Shown piece after piece: positions 1 through 9,185 of a stretch of 64,000 nt of DNA (position 1 is the first letter of the stretch; each line of letters begins with the position of its first letter). The stretch comes from Paracoccus benzoatiresistens. GTDB taxonomy: Bacteria; Pseudomonadota; Alphaproteobacteria; Rhodobacterales; Rhodobacteraceae. The stretch covers positions 1 through 64,000 of the forward strand of contig NZ_JAPTYD010000015.1 of the NCBI RefSeq assembly GCF_026913015.1, in the 5' to 3' direction. Both the position numbers and the translations under genes were made by a program. The notes beneath the pieces are model-generated. The model was not told the origin of the DNA. It saw nothing but the letters and a program-made list of their open reading frames with translations, and searched no databases.

Positions 1-125
1 ACCACCGACAGATCCGGGTCCACCTGCTTCAGCCGGATCGCCGCCGACAACCCCGAAGGACCCGCCCCCACGATCACGACATCATACTCCATCGACTCGC
101 GTTCGATCTGCGTCGCGTCGGTCAT
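1..125 (-). CDS. Electron transfer flavoprotein-ubiquinone oxidoreductase, N-terminus (partial)
   Basis: Only the first ~41 codons are in the window; the gene runs off the left edge. The start reads [20 protein letters not shown] and continues [14 protein letters not shown], a dinucleotide-binding GxGxxG fold preceded by the ERESMEYD segment that I recognise from alphaproteobacterial ETF-QO. ETF-QO is a membrane-associated FAD/4Fe-4S enzyme that passes electrons from acyl-CoA dehydrogenases, via ETF, to ubiquinone. Its ATG overlaps the TGA of the upstream acyl-CoA ligase by 4 bp (ATGA), so it is the next gene of the same operon. That fits: two acyl-CoA dehydrogenases upstream need this electron outlet. 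The assignment rests on a short N-terminus, and another FAD oxidoreductase is possible. Confidence 0.72.
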   Translation of the reverse strand, partial: MTDATQIERESMEYDVVIVGAGPSGLSAAIRLKQVDPDLSV

Positions 126-1642
126 GGGCGGTTCTCCTGAAGGTCCAAGGCGTCGCGGAAGGTCTCAATCAGCTGCTGCTTGAGGATCTTGCCGTTGGGC
201 GAGGTGGGCAGCGCGGTCGTCACGATGATGCGCGCCGGCCGCTTGTAGGCCGACAGCCGCTGGGCCACGTGCCGCCTCAGGTCGTCCTCGGTCAGTTGGC
301 GGGGGTCATCGGTCTGGCAGAAGGCCAGCACCTCCTCGTTGCCGCCCTCGATCCTGCGGCCGATCACGGCGGTCTGAATCACGCGCGGATGATCGTTCAG
401 CGCGGCCTCGACCTCGGGCGGATAGACGTTGAAGCCGCCGCGGATGATCAGTTCGCGCGCCCGTCCCGCGACATGCAGGTTGCCTTCCGCATCGAACCGG
501 CCCAGATCGCCGGTGCACAGGAACCCCTCGTCGTCGAAGGCGGCGGCAGTGGCCTCGGGGTTGCGGAAATAGCCGGGCATGACGTGGGGGCCGCGGGTCT
601 GGATTTCGCCGACCCCGTCGGCTCCGACATTGCGCAGCCGCAGATCGACGCCCGGCAGGGCGGGGCCGACGCTGACATCGGGCACGCCGATGGCATTGGT
701 GGTCAGGGTCACGCCCGCCGTCGTTTCGGTCAGGCCATAGCCGTTCTGCAGGGCCACGCCGTAGAAGGCCTCGGCCCGGCGTTTCCAGTCCGGGTCCAGG
801 GGCGCCGCGCCCGATGAGACATAGCGCAGCCGCCCCGGCGGCAACCGGTCCAGGCCGCGTGCCGCCGCCTCCTCCATGATCAGGGCATGCATCTGCGGCA
901 CGGCGGGCAGGACGCTGGCGCCCCCCTGCAGGCCGTCCAGCACGGCGGCGGCGGAAAAGCGCGCGAAAAGCCGCAGCGCGGCGCCCGCCGACAGGGCCGC
1001 GATCGTCATCGAGGTCAGGCCGAAGACATGGGTGATCGGCAGCACGCCCAGGATCAGGTCGTCATGCGTCATCCCCCGCATCCGGGCCGAGGTGCCGCCC
1101 CCGAAAAGCAGGTTCCCGTGGCTGAGCATCACGCCCTTGGGCGTGCCCGTCGATCCCGTCGTGTACAGGATCACGGCCGGCTGTTCGGTTCCCGGCGCCA
1201 CCGGCTCGGGGGTCGCGGACAGGTCCGGCCCTGCGATGTCGAGGCTGCCCAGGGGCGTGGTCCAGGATGCCGCCCCCGCTGCCGCGCCATGGGTCGCCGC
1301 CTGGGCCGAGGCGTTCGACAGAAAGACCGTAAGCCGCGCCTCGGTATGGTCGGCGATGCGGCGCAATTCGTGATCGGTCATGCGGGCGTTGACCGGGACC
1401 GCCACCGCGTCCAGCCGCGACGCGGCCAGGATCAGCCCGGCCAGGGCGGCGCAGTTCTCGGCCACGATCAGCAGGCGGTCGCCGGGCTCCAGGCCGCGTG
1501 CGGCAAGATCGGCGGCCATCGCGTCCACCGCATCGGCCAGCCGCCCGTAATCGAATGGGATTCCGTCGTGGTCGATCAGGGCAAGGCCGCCCGGCCGGAC
1601 CGCGCGCTGCGCATCGAGCAGGTGGTGGATTCGCGTGGTCAT
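122..1642 (-). CDS. Acyl-CoA synthetase (AMP-forming; PimA-like position)
   Basis: A 506-residue class I adenylate-forming ligase that should activate a carboxylic acid to its CoA thioester with ATP. Visible motifs in order are the phosphate-binding loop [11 protein letters not shown] (~160-170), GYGLTET (~301-307), GDL at ~378-380, the hinge [11 protein letters not shown] (~393-403) and the C-terminal PNGKILK with the adenylation lysine. Length is normal for medium-chain or aromatic acyl-CoA ligases. It overlaps both neighbours by 4 bp (ATGA), so translation is coupled. In the Rhodopseudomonas pim operon the ligase (PimA) activates pimelate. The order differs here, but the gene set suggests activation of a dicarboxylate or alicyclic acid imported by the TRAP system. 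The substrate cannot be read from the sequence. Confidence 0.88.
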   Translation of the reverse strand: MTTRIHHLLDAQRAVRPGGLALIDHDGIPFDYGRLADAVDAMAADLAARGLEPGDRLLIVAENCAALAGLILAASRLDAVAVPVNARMTDHELRRIADHTEARLTVFLSNASAQAATHGAAAGAASWTTPLGSLDIAGPDLSATPEPVAPGTEQPAVILYTTGSTGTPKGVMLSHGNLLFGGGTSARMRGMTHDDLILGVLPITHVFGLTSMTIAALSAGAALRLFARFSAAAVLDGLQGGASVLPAVPQMHALIMEEAAARGLDRLPPGRLRYVSSGAAPLDPDWKRRAEAFYGVALQNGYGLTETTAGVTLTTNAIGVPDVSVGPALPGVDLRLRNVGADGVGEIQTRGPHVMPGYFRNPEATAAAFDDEGFLCTGDLGRFDAEGNLHVAGRARELIIRGGFNVYPPEVEAALNDHPRVIQTAVIGRRIEGGNEEVLAFCQTDDPRQLTEDDLRRHVAQRLSAYKRPARIIVTTALPTSPNGKILKQQLIETFRDALDLQENRP

Positions 1643-2451
1643 CGGTCTTTCTCCTCCTTCTCGGGCGCGACGCGCCCAAAATCCGGGGCGATGCGATCAA
1701 GGCGGGCTTGCAGGCCCGTCGCAGCCTCGGTCGTGGCAAGGGCGTCGGCCATCGCATCGCGTTCGCGGTCAAGCTGGTCGTCGAAGGCCGTCCGGCCGGC
1801 ATCGTCCAGCAGGCGCTTGATCGCCCCCTGCGCCAGGGCCGGCCCCCTTGCCAGCCGCGCCGCCAGTGCCGCGGCGCAGTCCACCGCCCCGCCTGGCGCG
1901 CACAGATCCGTCACCACCCCCATCGCGGCCAGCGTGGCCGCGCCGACGGGATCGCCCGTCAGGCACATCCTGGCTGCCAGGGAGGCCGGCACACGCCGCG
2001 CCAGCGAGGCCGTCAGCCCTCCGTCCGGGACCAGCCCCACGCGGACATAAGCGGCGGCAAAGGTCGCATCCTCGGCCGCGACCAGCAGGTCGCAGGCAAG
2101 CGCAATCGAAAATCCCGCGCCCGCGGCACCCCCTTCAACCGCGGCGATCACCGGGCGCGGGCAGGCGCGGATCGCGCGGATCGTGGCATGCAGGTCGTCG
2201 ATGCGGGCGCGGCGTTCGTCGCGGGTCATGGCCGCCCGCTGCGACAGGGCGTTCAGATCGCCCCCTGCGCAGAAATAGCCGTTCGCGCCGGTCAGCACGA
2301 CCGCGCCGAACCGATCCTCGGCGGCGGCGCGGGCAAGCGCCTCTCGCAGGACAGGATGCATCGCGGGGGCCAGCGCGTTGCGGCGGCCGGGATTGTCCAG
2401 CGTGACCAGAAGATGGTCGCCCCGCTCGGCGACGGTGATCGGATCGGACAT
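1639..2451 (-). CDS. Enoyl-CoA hydratase/isomerase family protein
   Basis: A 270-residue crotonase-fold protein, cytosolic, that hydrates 2-enoyl-CoA or isomerises double bonds. The oxyanion-hole segments are visible: GYFCAGGDLNAL (~60-72) and the glycine-rich GGAAGAGFSIALACD (~105-120), followed by FAAAYVRVGLVPDGG. The usual second catalytic Glu (P-E-x-x-x-G) is replaced around VRVGLVPDGG, where Asp follows Pro, so the protein may be an isomerase or ring-modifying crotonase rather than a classical hydratase. It sits between the thioesterase (1-bp overlap, TGATG) and the ligase (4-bp overlap). Because the operon also encodes a fused hydratase, this second crotonase probably handles a different intermediate, as PimE is thought to do. 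Confidence 0.85.
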   Translation of the reverse strand: MSDPITVAERGDHLLVTLDNPGRRNALAPAMHPVLREALARAAAEDRFGAVVLTGANGYFCAGGDLNALSQRAAMTRDERRARIDDLHATIRAIRACPRPVIAAVEGGAAGAGFSIALACDLLVAAEDATFAAAYVRVGLVPDGGLTASLARRVPASLAARMCLTGDPVGAATLAAMGVVTDLCAPGGAVDCAAALAARLARGPALAQGAIKRLLDDAGRTAFDDQLDRERDAMADALATTEAATGLQARLDRIAPDFGRVAPEKEEKDR

Positions 2452-2873
2452 CAGCCTTCCCCCGTCCCGCCGGGCACGCGCTTGAAGACCCCGGACGCGG
2501 TAGCGATCAGGGTGCCGTCGTCATGGACCAGCTCGCCCGCGACGAACAGCAGGCTGCGTCCGCCCCCGATCACGCGACCCGTGGCGGTCACGCCGCCCTG
2601 CCGCCCCGCACCCACGAAGTCGATGTTGAGCGAGATGGTCAGGAACGGCCGCCGCCCGCTGTCGTCGATCGTCAGGCTGGCCGTGGCCCCGCAGGCGCTG
2701 TCCAGAAGCATCGAGGCGATGCCCCCATGCAGGACGCCGTGGCGGTTGGTGTGCCGGTCGTCCACGACCAGATGGCAGCGGGCGCGCCGGTCCGGCTGGC
2801 CCACGTCCAGCGTATAGCCGACCAGCCGCTGCGTTCCGGTTTCATCGACGATCAGGCCCGGCGCATCGGTCAT
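2451..2873 (-). CDS. PaaI-type hotdog thioesterase
   Basis: A 140-residue single hotdog-fold protein that should hydrolyse acyl-CoA thioesters. The PaaI/4HBT signature HGGIASMLLDSACG (~49-62) carries the catalytic helix with Asp. NIDFVGAG and later VTATGRVIGGGRSLLFVAGEL give the beta-sheet core. I start it at ATG 2871-2873 because the upstream dehydrogenase stops there with a 4-bp ATGA overlap, and longer in-frame reading runs back through that gene. In a degradation operon such a thioesterase most likely releases CoA from dead-end acyl-CoAs. It is not part of the classical pim gene set. Confidence 0.8.
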   Translation of the reverse strand: MTDAPGLIVDETGTQRLVGYTLDVGQPDRRARCHLVVDDRHTNRHGVLHGGIASMLLDSACGATASLTIDDSGRRPFLTISLNIDFVGAGRQGGVTATGRVIGGGRSLLFVAGELVHDDGTLIATASGVFKRVPGGTGEG

Positions 2874-3868
2874 GCCGCGCAAACCGCGATGAAGCGTTCC
2901 AGATGGTGGTCGCTGTCGCCGAATCTGGCGTCGGCGGCCAGCAGGCGGCGGGCCATGGGGGCCAACTCGTATTCCTCGGTCATGCCGATGCCGCCATGCA
3001 GCTGGATCGTTTCCTCGGCGACAAGGCGCGCGGTGCGGCCCACCAGCGACTTGGTCGCGGCGACATGGCGGTCCCGGTCGGGGCCGTCCAGGTTTCCGGC
3101 CAGGTTCCAGACGGCCGAACGGGCCTGCTCGACCTCGGTCAGCAGGTCGGCCATGCGGTGCTGGATCGCCTGGAAGGATCCGATGGGGCGGCCGAACTGC
3201 TTGCGGGTCTTCAGATAGTCGGTCGTCAGATCGACCGCCCTTTCCATCACCCCCAGGGCGTCGGCGCACAGCGCCAGGATCGCGGCGGCCAGCGGGCGGT
3301 CCAGCAGATCCGCATCGCCGATGCGGCGGGCGGGCACGTCCTTCAGCGACACCTCGGCCGCGCGGCCACCGTCCATCAGGCCATAGCCACGCAGGCTCAG
3401 CCCCTCGGCCCCTCCTTCGATCAGGTAGAGGCCGTCGGTCGCCCGCACGATCAGATGCGTCGCGTCCTCGGCGCCCTGGACCACCGACTTCTCGCCGGTG
3501 AGGCGGCCGTCGATGGCCGTGGTGGAGACCGTGCCTTCGTATCGCTGGCCGGGTTCGTCAAGGGCGACGGCAATACGGGCCTCGCCCCCGACTGCGGCCT
3601 CGGCCAGATCGCCCTCGCCCGCGGCGGACAGGATGCCCGCGCCCAGGACCACGCTGTCCAGCAGCGGCGTGACCGCGCCGGCGCGGCCAAGGGTGCGGAA
3701 CACCATCAGGATGTCCGGGCCGGTGCCGCCAAAGCCGCCGGCGTCTTCCGTCATCAGCGCGGCGCCCGCGCCCAGGTCGAACAGGGCGGCGGCATCAGTG
3801 CTGCGTTCCAGCGTCCGGGCCAGGCTGTCGCCCAGCATCGTCTGTTCCTCGGTAAAGCCAAAGTCCAT
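2870..3868 (-). CDS. Acyl-CoA dehydrogenase, small-subunit type (PimD-like)
   Basis: A 332-residue acyl-CoA dehydrogenase, shorter than the usual ~380. It begins MDFGFTEEQTML at ATG 3866-3868. The C-terminal flavin-binding segment TIQLHGGIGMTEEY is present, and the helix RKQFGRPIGSFQAIQHRMAD is typical of the family. The N-terminal helical domain is compressed: it lacks the usual E-x-G-x-x-G-x-x-x-P-E-x-x-G-G linker length. The C-terminal Y-x-G-T/S-x-E-I-Q segment is replaced by RFGDSDHHLERF, and the middle helix has MERAVDL without the glutamate pattern of the partner, so I see no catalytic base. It follows the larger dehydrogenase after 13 bp. The pair is best read as a hetero-oligomeric dehydrogenase. 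Confidence 0.82.
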   Translation of the reverse strand: MDFGFTEEQTMLGDSLARTLERSTDAAALFDLGAGAALMTEDAGGFGGTGPDILMVFRTLGRAGAVTPLLDSVVLGAGILSAAGEGDLAEAAVGGEARIAVALDEPGQRYEGTVSTTAIDGRLTGEKSVVQGAEDATHLIVRATDGLYLIEGGAEGLSLRGYGLMDGGRAAEVSLKDVPARRIGDADLLDRPLAAAILALCADALGVMERAVDLTTDYLKTRKQFGRPIGSFQAIQHRMADLLTEVEQARSAVWNLAGNLDGPDRDRHVAATKSLVGRTARLVAEETIQLHGGIGMTEEYELAPMARRLLAADARFGDSDHHLERFIAVCAA

Positions 3869-3881
3869 CAGCCGATCCCCC

Positions 3882-5078
3882 TCAGAGGCCCAGCAGGGAT
3901 TTCGCGATGATCCCCCGCTGGATTTCGTTCGAGCCGCCATAGATCGACAGCTTGCGGTTGTTCAGATAAGCGCGCGTGGCGCCGGCGGCCTCGGGCGGGC
4001 CAGGCGGCAGGTCGTCGTTCGCGCCCTCCAGCCCCTCGGACGGGAAGGCAAGCGCCCAGGGTCCCACCGCGCGGCGCGTCAGGTCGTTGATGGCTTGCCG
4101 GATCTGGGTGCCCTTCAGCTTCAGCATCGAGCTTTCGGCGCCGGGCACCTGCCCCGCCGCCGCCTGCGCCAGAAGCCGCAGGTTCGTGGTGGCCATTGCC
4201 ATCAGGTCGATCTCGACCTGCGCGATCTGGACCGCGAACAGCGGGTTCTGCGACAGCGGCTTGCCGCCGGACATCTGGCCCCGCGCGATGCGTTTCAGCG
4301 CGGCAAGACCGGCCGTCGCAAAGCCCACGCCTGCGATGTTGGTGCGTTCATGCGTCAGCAGATACTTGGCGTAGGTCCAGCCCTTGTTCTCCTCGCCCAC
4401 CAGGTTGTCGGCGGGGACGCGGACGTCGTCGAAGAAGACCTCGTTCACCTCGGGGTTGCCGTCCAGCAACACGATGGGCCTCACGGTAATGCCCGGAGAT
4501 CTCAGGTCGACCAGCAGGAAGCTGATGCCTTCCTGCGCCTTGGCGGCCGGATCGGTTCTGACCAGGCAGAAGATCCAGTTGGCGTGCTGGCCCAGCGTGG
4601 TCCAGGTCTTCTGGCCGTTGACGACGTAATGATCGCCGTCACGCACCGCCGTGGTCTTGACCGAGGCCAGGTCCGATCCCGAACCCGGTTCCGAATAGCC
4701 CTGACACCACCAGTCCTGCCCGTCCAGGATGCGCGGCAGGAAGCGGTCCTGCTGTTCCTTGCTGCCGAATTTCTGCAGCACCGGCCCCAGCATGGCGATG
4801 CCGAAGGGCAAGATGCGCGGCGCATGGGCAAGCGCGCTTTCCTCCTCGAAAATGTGGCGCTGGATCGCGGTCCAGCCCGCCCCGCCGAATTGGCGCGGCC
4901 AGTTTCCGGCCAACCAGCCCTTTTCGTTCAGGATGGCGTGCCATTCCTCGATCTCGGCCTTGGTCAGCTCCTGGAACAGGCGGACCTTTTCGGACAGCCG
5001 CTGGGGCAGCCGGTCCTGCAGGAACTGGCGGACCTCGGCGCGGAAGGCCTGGTCCTGGGGGGAAAAGCTCATGTCCAT
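3882..5078 (-). CDS. Acyl-CoA dehydrogenase, large-subunit type (PimC-like)
   Basis: A 398-residue FAD acyl-CoA dehydrogenase that introduces the 2,3 double bond into an acyl-CoA. It shows GYSEPGSGSDLASVKT (flavin/substrate motif), NGQKTWTTLG, and C-terminal IYGGSNEIQRGIIAKSLLGL. The MCAD-type Glu (Y-E-G-T) is Gly here, but the sequence LLTHERTNIAG carries a Glu where isovaleryl-CoA dehydrogenase-type enzymes keep their base, so this subunit is probably the catalytic one. I chose ATG 5076-5078 because GAGGA lies about 9 nt upstream; ATG 5070-5072 is an alternative. It is spaced 11 bp from the thiolase and 13 bp from the small subunit. Confidence 0.88.
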   Translation of the reverse strand: MDMSFSPQDQAFRAEVRQFLQDRLPQRLSEKVRLFQELTKAEIEEWHAILNEKGWLAGNWPRQFGGAGWTAIQRHIFEEESALAHAPRILPFGIAMLGPVLQKFGSKEQQDRFLPRILDGQDWWCQGYSEPGSGSDLASVKTTAVRDGDHYVVNGQKTWTTLGQHANWIFCLVRTDPAAKAQEGISFLLVDLRSPGITVRPIVLLDGNPEVNEVFFDDVRVPADNLVGEENKGWTYAKYLLTHERTNIAGVGFATAGLAALKRIARGQMSGGKPLSQNPLFAVQIAQVEIDLMAMATTNLRLLAQAAAGQVPGAESSMLKLKGTQIRQAINDLTRRAVGPWALAFPSEGLEGANDDLPPGPPEAAGATRAYLNNRKLSIYGGSNEIQRGIIAKSLLGL

Positions 5079-5089
5079 GTCGCGTGTCC

Positions 5090-6265
5090 TCAGAAAATCT
5101 CGATAAGTCCTGCGGCACCCTGGCCGCCGCCGATGCACATGGTGACAACGCCCCATTTGGCGCCCCGCCGCCGCCCCTCCAGCAGGATGTGGCCTGCCAT
5201 GCGCGCGCCCGTCATGCCGAAGGGATGGCCGATGGCGATCGAGCCGCCGTTGACGTTGTATTTTTCGGGGTCGATGCCCAGCCGGTCGCGGCAATACAGC
5301 GCCTGGCTGGCGAAGGCCTCGTTCAATTCCCACAGGTCGATGTCGTCCACAGTCAGGCCCGCGCGTTCCAGCAGGCGCGGCACGGCGAAGACCGGGCCGA
5401 TGCCCATCTCGTCGGGTTCGCAGCCCGCGACGGCGAAGCCGCGGAAGGCGCCAAGCGGCGTCAGACCCTCGCGCGCGGCCAGATCGCCGTCCATCACCAT
5501 CAGCGCCGCCGCCCCATCCGACAGTTGCGAGGCATTGCCTGCGGTGACGAACTTGTCCTCGCCTTTGACCGGCTTCAGAGCCGCCAGCCCGTCCAGCGTG
5601 GTCGAGGGACGGTTGCATTCGTCCGCATCCAGCGTGAAGGCCTCGTGCCGGGTCTCTCCGCTGGCCTTGTCGGTGACGGCGCGCGTCACCTGCATCGGCA
5701 CGATTTCGTCCGCGAACAGCCCCGCTGCCTGGGCGGTCGCGATGCGCTGCTGGGACCGCAGGGCGTATTCGTCCTGCGCCGCGCGGCCGACGCCATAGCG
5801 GGCGGCGACGTTGTCGGCCGTGTCGATCATCGGCAGGTAGAGGTCGGGCTTGTTCGTCTCGATCCAGGCTTCGCGCGCGTGGCGGGGGGGCGGCTGGACC
5901 AGGCTGATGGATTCGACGCCGCCCGCCAGCACGGCCCGCGCGCCTTCCTGCCGGACCATATGCGCGCCCGTGGCAAGCGCCTGCAGGCCGGATGCGCAGA
6001 ACCGGTTCACGGTGGTGCCCGCCACGCTGACCGGCAGGCCGGCGCGGATCACGATCTGGCGGGCGATGTTGCCGCCGGTGACGTATTCGGGATAGCCGCA
6101 TCCCCAGATGCTGTCCTCGACCAGGGCAGGGTCGATACCCGCGCGCTCGATCGCGGCGGCCGCGACGTGGCCCCCCATCGTGGCCCCGTGCGTCAGGTTA
6201 AGGCTACCGCGCGCGGCCTTGCCAATGCCCGTGCGGGCGGTCGAGACGATGACCGCGTCTGTCAT
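5090..6265 (-). CDS. Acetyl-CoA acyltransferase (thiolase; PimB-like)
   Basis: A 391-residue thiolase that cleaves 3-oxoacyl-CoA with CoA to acetyl-CoA and a shortened acyl-CoA. The acyl-accepting cysteine lies in NRFCASGLQAL. The other active-site loops are NGGSIAIGHPFGMTGAR (His) and CIGGGQGAAGLIE (second Cys and glycine loop). The start at ATG 6263-6265 overlaps the stop of the fused hydratase/dehydrogenase by 4 bp; the in-frame extension upstream is only a shadow of that gene. Its position directly after the bifunctional enzyme gives the last steps of beta-oxidation in one transcript. Confidence 0.92.
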   Translation of the reverse strand: MTDAVIVSTARTGIGKAARGSLNLTHGATMGGHVAAAAIERAGIDPALVEDSIWGCGYPEYVTGGNIARQIVIRAGLPVSVAGTTVNRFCASGLQALATGAHMVRQEGARAVLAGGVESISLVQPPPRHAREAWIETNKPDLYLPMIDTADNVAARYGVGRAAQDEYALRSQQRIATAQAAGLFADEIVPMQVTRAVTDKASGETRHEAFTLDADECNRPSTTLDGLAALKPVKGEDKFVTAGNASQLSDGAAALMVMDGDLAAREGLTPLGAFRGFAVAGCEPDEMGIGPVFAVPRLLERAGLTVDDIDLWELNEAFASQALYCRDRLGIDPEKYNVNGGSIAIGHPFGMTGARMAGHILLEGRRRGAKWGVVTMCIGGGQGAAGLIEIF

Positions 6266-8382
6266 GCTGCGTCCTTTCCGGTCTTCGGTTCGGCCAGCGT
6301 CCCGCCTTCGGCCGCCAGACGGGCCAGCAGGGGGGATAGCTGCCAGAAATAGGGGTCTTCCTCGGCGTAGCGCCCGATATCGGCGGCGATCCAGTCCAGC
6401 CCGGTCGCATCGGCCCAATGCATCGGCCCGCCCTTCCAGCGCGGGAAGCCATAGCCGTGCAGCAACACCACGTCGATGTCCGACGCCCGCGCGGCGATGC
6501 CCTCCTCCAGGATCTTCGCTCCTTCGTTCACCATGGCCGCCATGTAGCGGGCCTGGATATCCTCGGTTGAAAAGTCGCGGGGGGTGATGCCCAGGTCGGT
6601 GCGGATGCCGGCCAGCATGCCGTCCATTTCCGGGTCGGGGCGGCCCTGCGGGCTGGCGTCGTCATAGATGTAATAGCCGCGCCCGGTCTTGCGCCCCAGA
6701 CGGCCCGATTCCACCAGCCGGTCCGCGAAGACCGGCACGCGTTCGCGCGGATCGCGGGTGGGCGCCTTGCGCTGCCGGGTGGCATAGCCGATGTCCAGCC
6801 CCGCCAAATCGCCGACCTGATAGGGGCCCATCGGAAAGCCCAGGGCCACGACCGCCTGGTCGACCTGATAGGGCGAGGCGCCGTCCAGCACCAGGTGATC
6901 GGCGGCCGTGCGATAGGCCAGCATCATGCGGTTGCCGATGAAGCCGTCGCAAACCCCGGACCGCACGCCGATCTTGCCCATCTTCTTCGCCAGGGCGAAG
7001 GCTGTCGCGGTCACATCGGGGGCGGTGCTGTCGGCCACCACGATCTCCAGCAGACGCATGACATTGGCGGGCGAGAAGAAATGCAGGCCGATCACGTCCT
7101 GCGGCCGGGTCGTTGCCCCTGCGATCAGATCCACGTCCAGATACGACGTGTTCGTCGCCAGCACCGCGCCGGGCCGGCAGATGCGGTCCAGCGTGCGGAA
7201 CACCTCCTGCTTGACCTCGAGGCTTTCGAAGACCGCCTCGATGACCAGATCGACCTCGGCCAGGGGGTCATAGGACGATACGGCGCGGAAAGCCTGCGAC
7301 TGCATCCGGGCTGCCGCGTCGGCATCCAGCTTGCCGCGCTTGACCGCGCCATCCAGCATCTTGCCAATGCCGGCGGCGGCCTTGGCGGCGGCCGCCTCGT
7401 CGCGTTCCACCAGCGTCACGTCCAACCCCGCCGTCAGCGCCGATGCGGCGATCCCCTGCCCCATCGTGCCGCCGCCCACGATGCCAACGCGCTGAACCGG
7501 ACGGGGGGTGGCCCCCGCCACATCGTCCTGCTGCGCCGCGCGGCGTTCCGCGAAGAAGGCGTGGATCAGCGCGGCGCGCTCGGGGGTCTGCATCAGATCC
7601 AGAAAGGCCTGGCGCTCCTGCGCCATTCCCTTGTCGAAGGGCAGGGCCAGGCCGTCCACGATGGTTTCCAGGGCGCGCAGCGGCGCGACCTGGCCGCGGG
7701 CGGATTTCGCAACCTTGGCGCGCCATGCGTCGAGCATGTCGGCCTCGACCGTGGGTGCAGCCATCTGGGACAGGCGGCGGTGACCGACGCCTTCGCTCAG
7801 CAGGCGGCGCGCGCCTGCCTCTCCGGCCGCGCGGGGGTCCGAGCCTTCGGCCAGGTCGTCGATCAGCCCCAGCTCAAGCGCCCTGCGGGCATCGATCTGG
7901 CGGCCCGAGGTGACAAGGTCGATAGCGGCATCAAGCCCCACCAGGCGCGGCAGACGCTGCGTGCCGCCCGCGCCGGGCAGAAGGCCCAGCGTCACCTCGG
8001 GCAGGCCCATCCGCGTGCCCGGAAGCGCGACGCGGTAATGGGCGCCCAGGACGACTTCCAGCCCGCCGCCCAGGACGGTGCCGTGCAGCGCCGCGACGAT
8101 GGGCTTTTCCGACGCCTCGATCAGCGCCACGACATCCGGCAGGACCGGCGCCACCGGGGGCTTGCCGAATTCCGAGATGTCGGCCCCGGCGATGAAGGTC
8201 CGCCCCGCGCAGGACAGCACGGCGATCCGCGCGTCCTCGTCCTGGGCAAGCTGCGCCACCGCCGCGGCCAGCCCCTGCCGCACCGCCGCCGACAGGGCGT
8301 TGACGGGCGGATTGTCGATGTCGATAAAGGCGATCTTGCCCTCCCGGCGATAGCGGACGGGGGATTGGTCGGTCATGGTCAT
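6262..8382 (-). CDS. Bifunctional enoyl-CoA hydratase / 3-hydroxyacyl-CoA dehydrogenase (PimF/FadB-like)
   Basis: A 706-residue fusion. Residues ~10-190 form a crotonase domain with TFIAGADISEF (~62-72), GTVLGGGLEVVLG (~101-113) and MGLPEVTLGLLPGAGG, so both catalytic Glu positions (E109 and E129) are kept. From ~298 a Rossmann fold VGIVGGGTMGQG binds NAD+, followed by NTSYLDVD, GLHFFSPANVMRLLEIV (catalytic His) and GFIGNRMM. Two C-terminal 3HCDH domains complete it. It hydrates enoyl-CoA and oxidises the 3-hydroxyacyl-CoA. The ATG at 8380-8382 overlaps the regulator's stop by 4 bp; a second in-frame ATG lies two codons on. The fused layout is that of PimF in Rhodopseudomonas palustris. Confidence 0.93.
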   Translation of the reverse strand: MTMTDQSPVRYRREGKIAFIDIDNPPVNALSAAVRQGLAAAVAQLAQDEDARIAVLSCAGRTFIAGADISEFGKPPVAPVLPDVVALIEASEKPIVAALHGTVLGGGLEVVLGAHYRVALPGTRMGLPEVTLGLLPGAGGTQRLPRLVGLDAAIDLVTSGRQIDARRALELGLIDDLAEGSDPRAAGEAGARRLLSEGVGHRRLSQMAAPTVEADMLDAWRAKVAKSARGQVAPLRALETIVDGLALPFDKGMAQERQAFLDLMQTPERAALIHAFFAERRAAQQDDVAGATPRPVQRVGIVGGGTMGQGIAASALTAGLDVTLVERDEAAAAKAAAGIGKMLDGAVKRGKLDADAAARMQSQAFRAVSSYDPLAEVDLVIEAVFESLEVKQEVFRTLDRICRPGAVLATNTSYLDVDLIAGATTRPQDVIGLHFFSPANVMRLLEIVVADSTAPDVTATAFALAKKMGKIGVRSGVCDGFIGNRMMLAYRTAADHLVLDGASPYQVDQAVVALGFPMGPYQVGDLAGLDIGYATRQRKAPTRDPRERVPVFADRLVESGRLGRKTGRGYYIYDDASPQGRPDPEMDGMLAGIRTDLGITPRDFSTEDIQARYMAAMVNEGAKILEEGIAARASDIDVVLLHGYGFPRWKGGPMHWADATGLDWIAADIGRYAEEDPYFWQLSPLLARLAAEGGTLAEPKTGKDAA

Positions 8383-9179
8383 GTCTCGGTTCGGGTAAGG
8401 TGGGGGGCCTGTCCGGTCAGACGCTCCAGGCTGCGCACCGCCTCGGCCAGCCTGGGGCCGACTTCGGACTGCATGCGTTCGGCGGTGGCCTCGGGCGGCA
8501 GGGCGCCGCAGGTGAAGACCACCGGCTCGGCCAGGTTGCTGGTGCGGAAGGGCACGGAGACGGCATTGTAGGCGGCAGGGATGCCGCTGCCCGCCGGGGT
8601 GAAGACGAAGCCGTTCCGGGCCATCTCGGCGCAGGACTGGGACCGCGTCGCCAGAAGGTCGTCCAGCACCTGCCGGTCGGCCACCTGCTCGGCCGCGATG
8701 CGGCCGATCTCCTCGGTCGTCGCGGCGGCGATGAAGGCGCGCGCCGACGAGAAGGGCTGCAGAGAGATCCGCTGCCCCACCTCGAGCCAGATCGACGCGA
8801 TGTAGCGCGGCCGCCAGGTGCGGATCAGGACCAGCTTGTCGGCGTCGCGCACCGCCAGGACGACAAGGGTCCCGGTTTCCTCGGCCAGGCGCTGCATCAG
8901 GTCATGCGCCGGGATCAGGAAGGACAGCGACGTCGCGGCAACATGACCGACCGCCACCAGCGTCGGACCCGGGCGGAACCGGTCGTCGCGGGGCGACTGG
9001 ACCAGATAGCCCAGGTGCCCCAGCGTGAAGGTCAGCCGCGACACGGTGGATTTCGGCAGGCCGGTCCGCTGCGCGATCTCGGCGTTGCTGAGGCCGTCGT
9101 CGCCCACGCGGAAGGCGCGCAATACCGACAGGCCCCGGGCCAGGGTCGTCGCGAAGCGGGGATCATGCAGGTCGGTCAT
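8379..9179 (-). CDS. IclR family transcriptional regulator
   Basis: A 266-residue regulator. The N-terminal winged helix-turn-helix is LSNAEIAQRTGLPKSTVSRL (~25-45). The C-terminal part is the IclR effector domain (GTLVVLAVRDADKLVLIRTW and IPAAYNAVSVPFR). It is encoded inside the operon, between dctM (6-bp gap) and the bifunctional enzyme (4-bp ATGA overlap), so it is co-transcribed with what it probably controls. A GTTCC-N7-GGAAC inverted repeat upstream of dctP is the best candidate operator. The effector may be the imported acid or its CoA ester; this is inference. Confidence 0.88.
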   Translation of the reverse strand: MTDLHDPRFATTLARGLSVLRAFRVGDDGLSNAEIAQRTGLPKSTVSRLTFTLGHLGYLVQSPRDDRFRPGPTLVAVGHVAATSLSFLIPAHDLMQRLAEETGTLVVLAVRDADKLVLIRTWRPRYIASIWLEVGQRISLQPFSSARAFIAAATTEEIGRIAAEQVADRQVLDDLLATRSQSCAEMARNGFVFTPAGSGIPAAYNAVSVPFRTSNLAEPVVFTCGALPPEATAERMQSEVGPRLAEAVRSLERLTGQAPHLTRTET

Positions 9180-9185
9180 CTGGCC

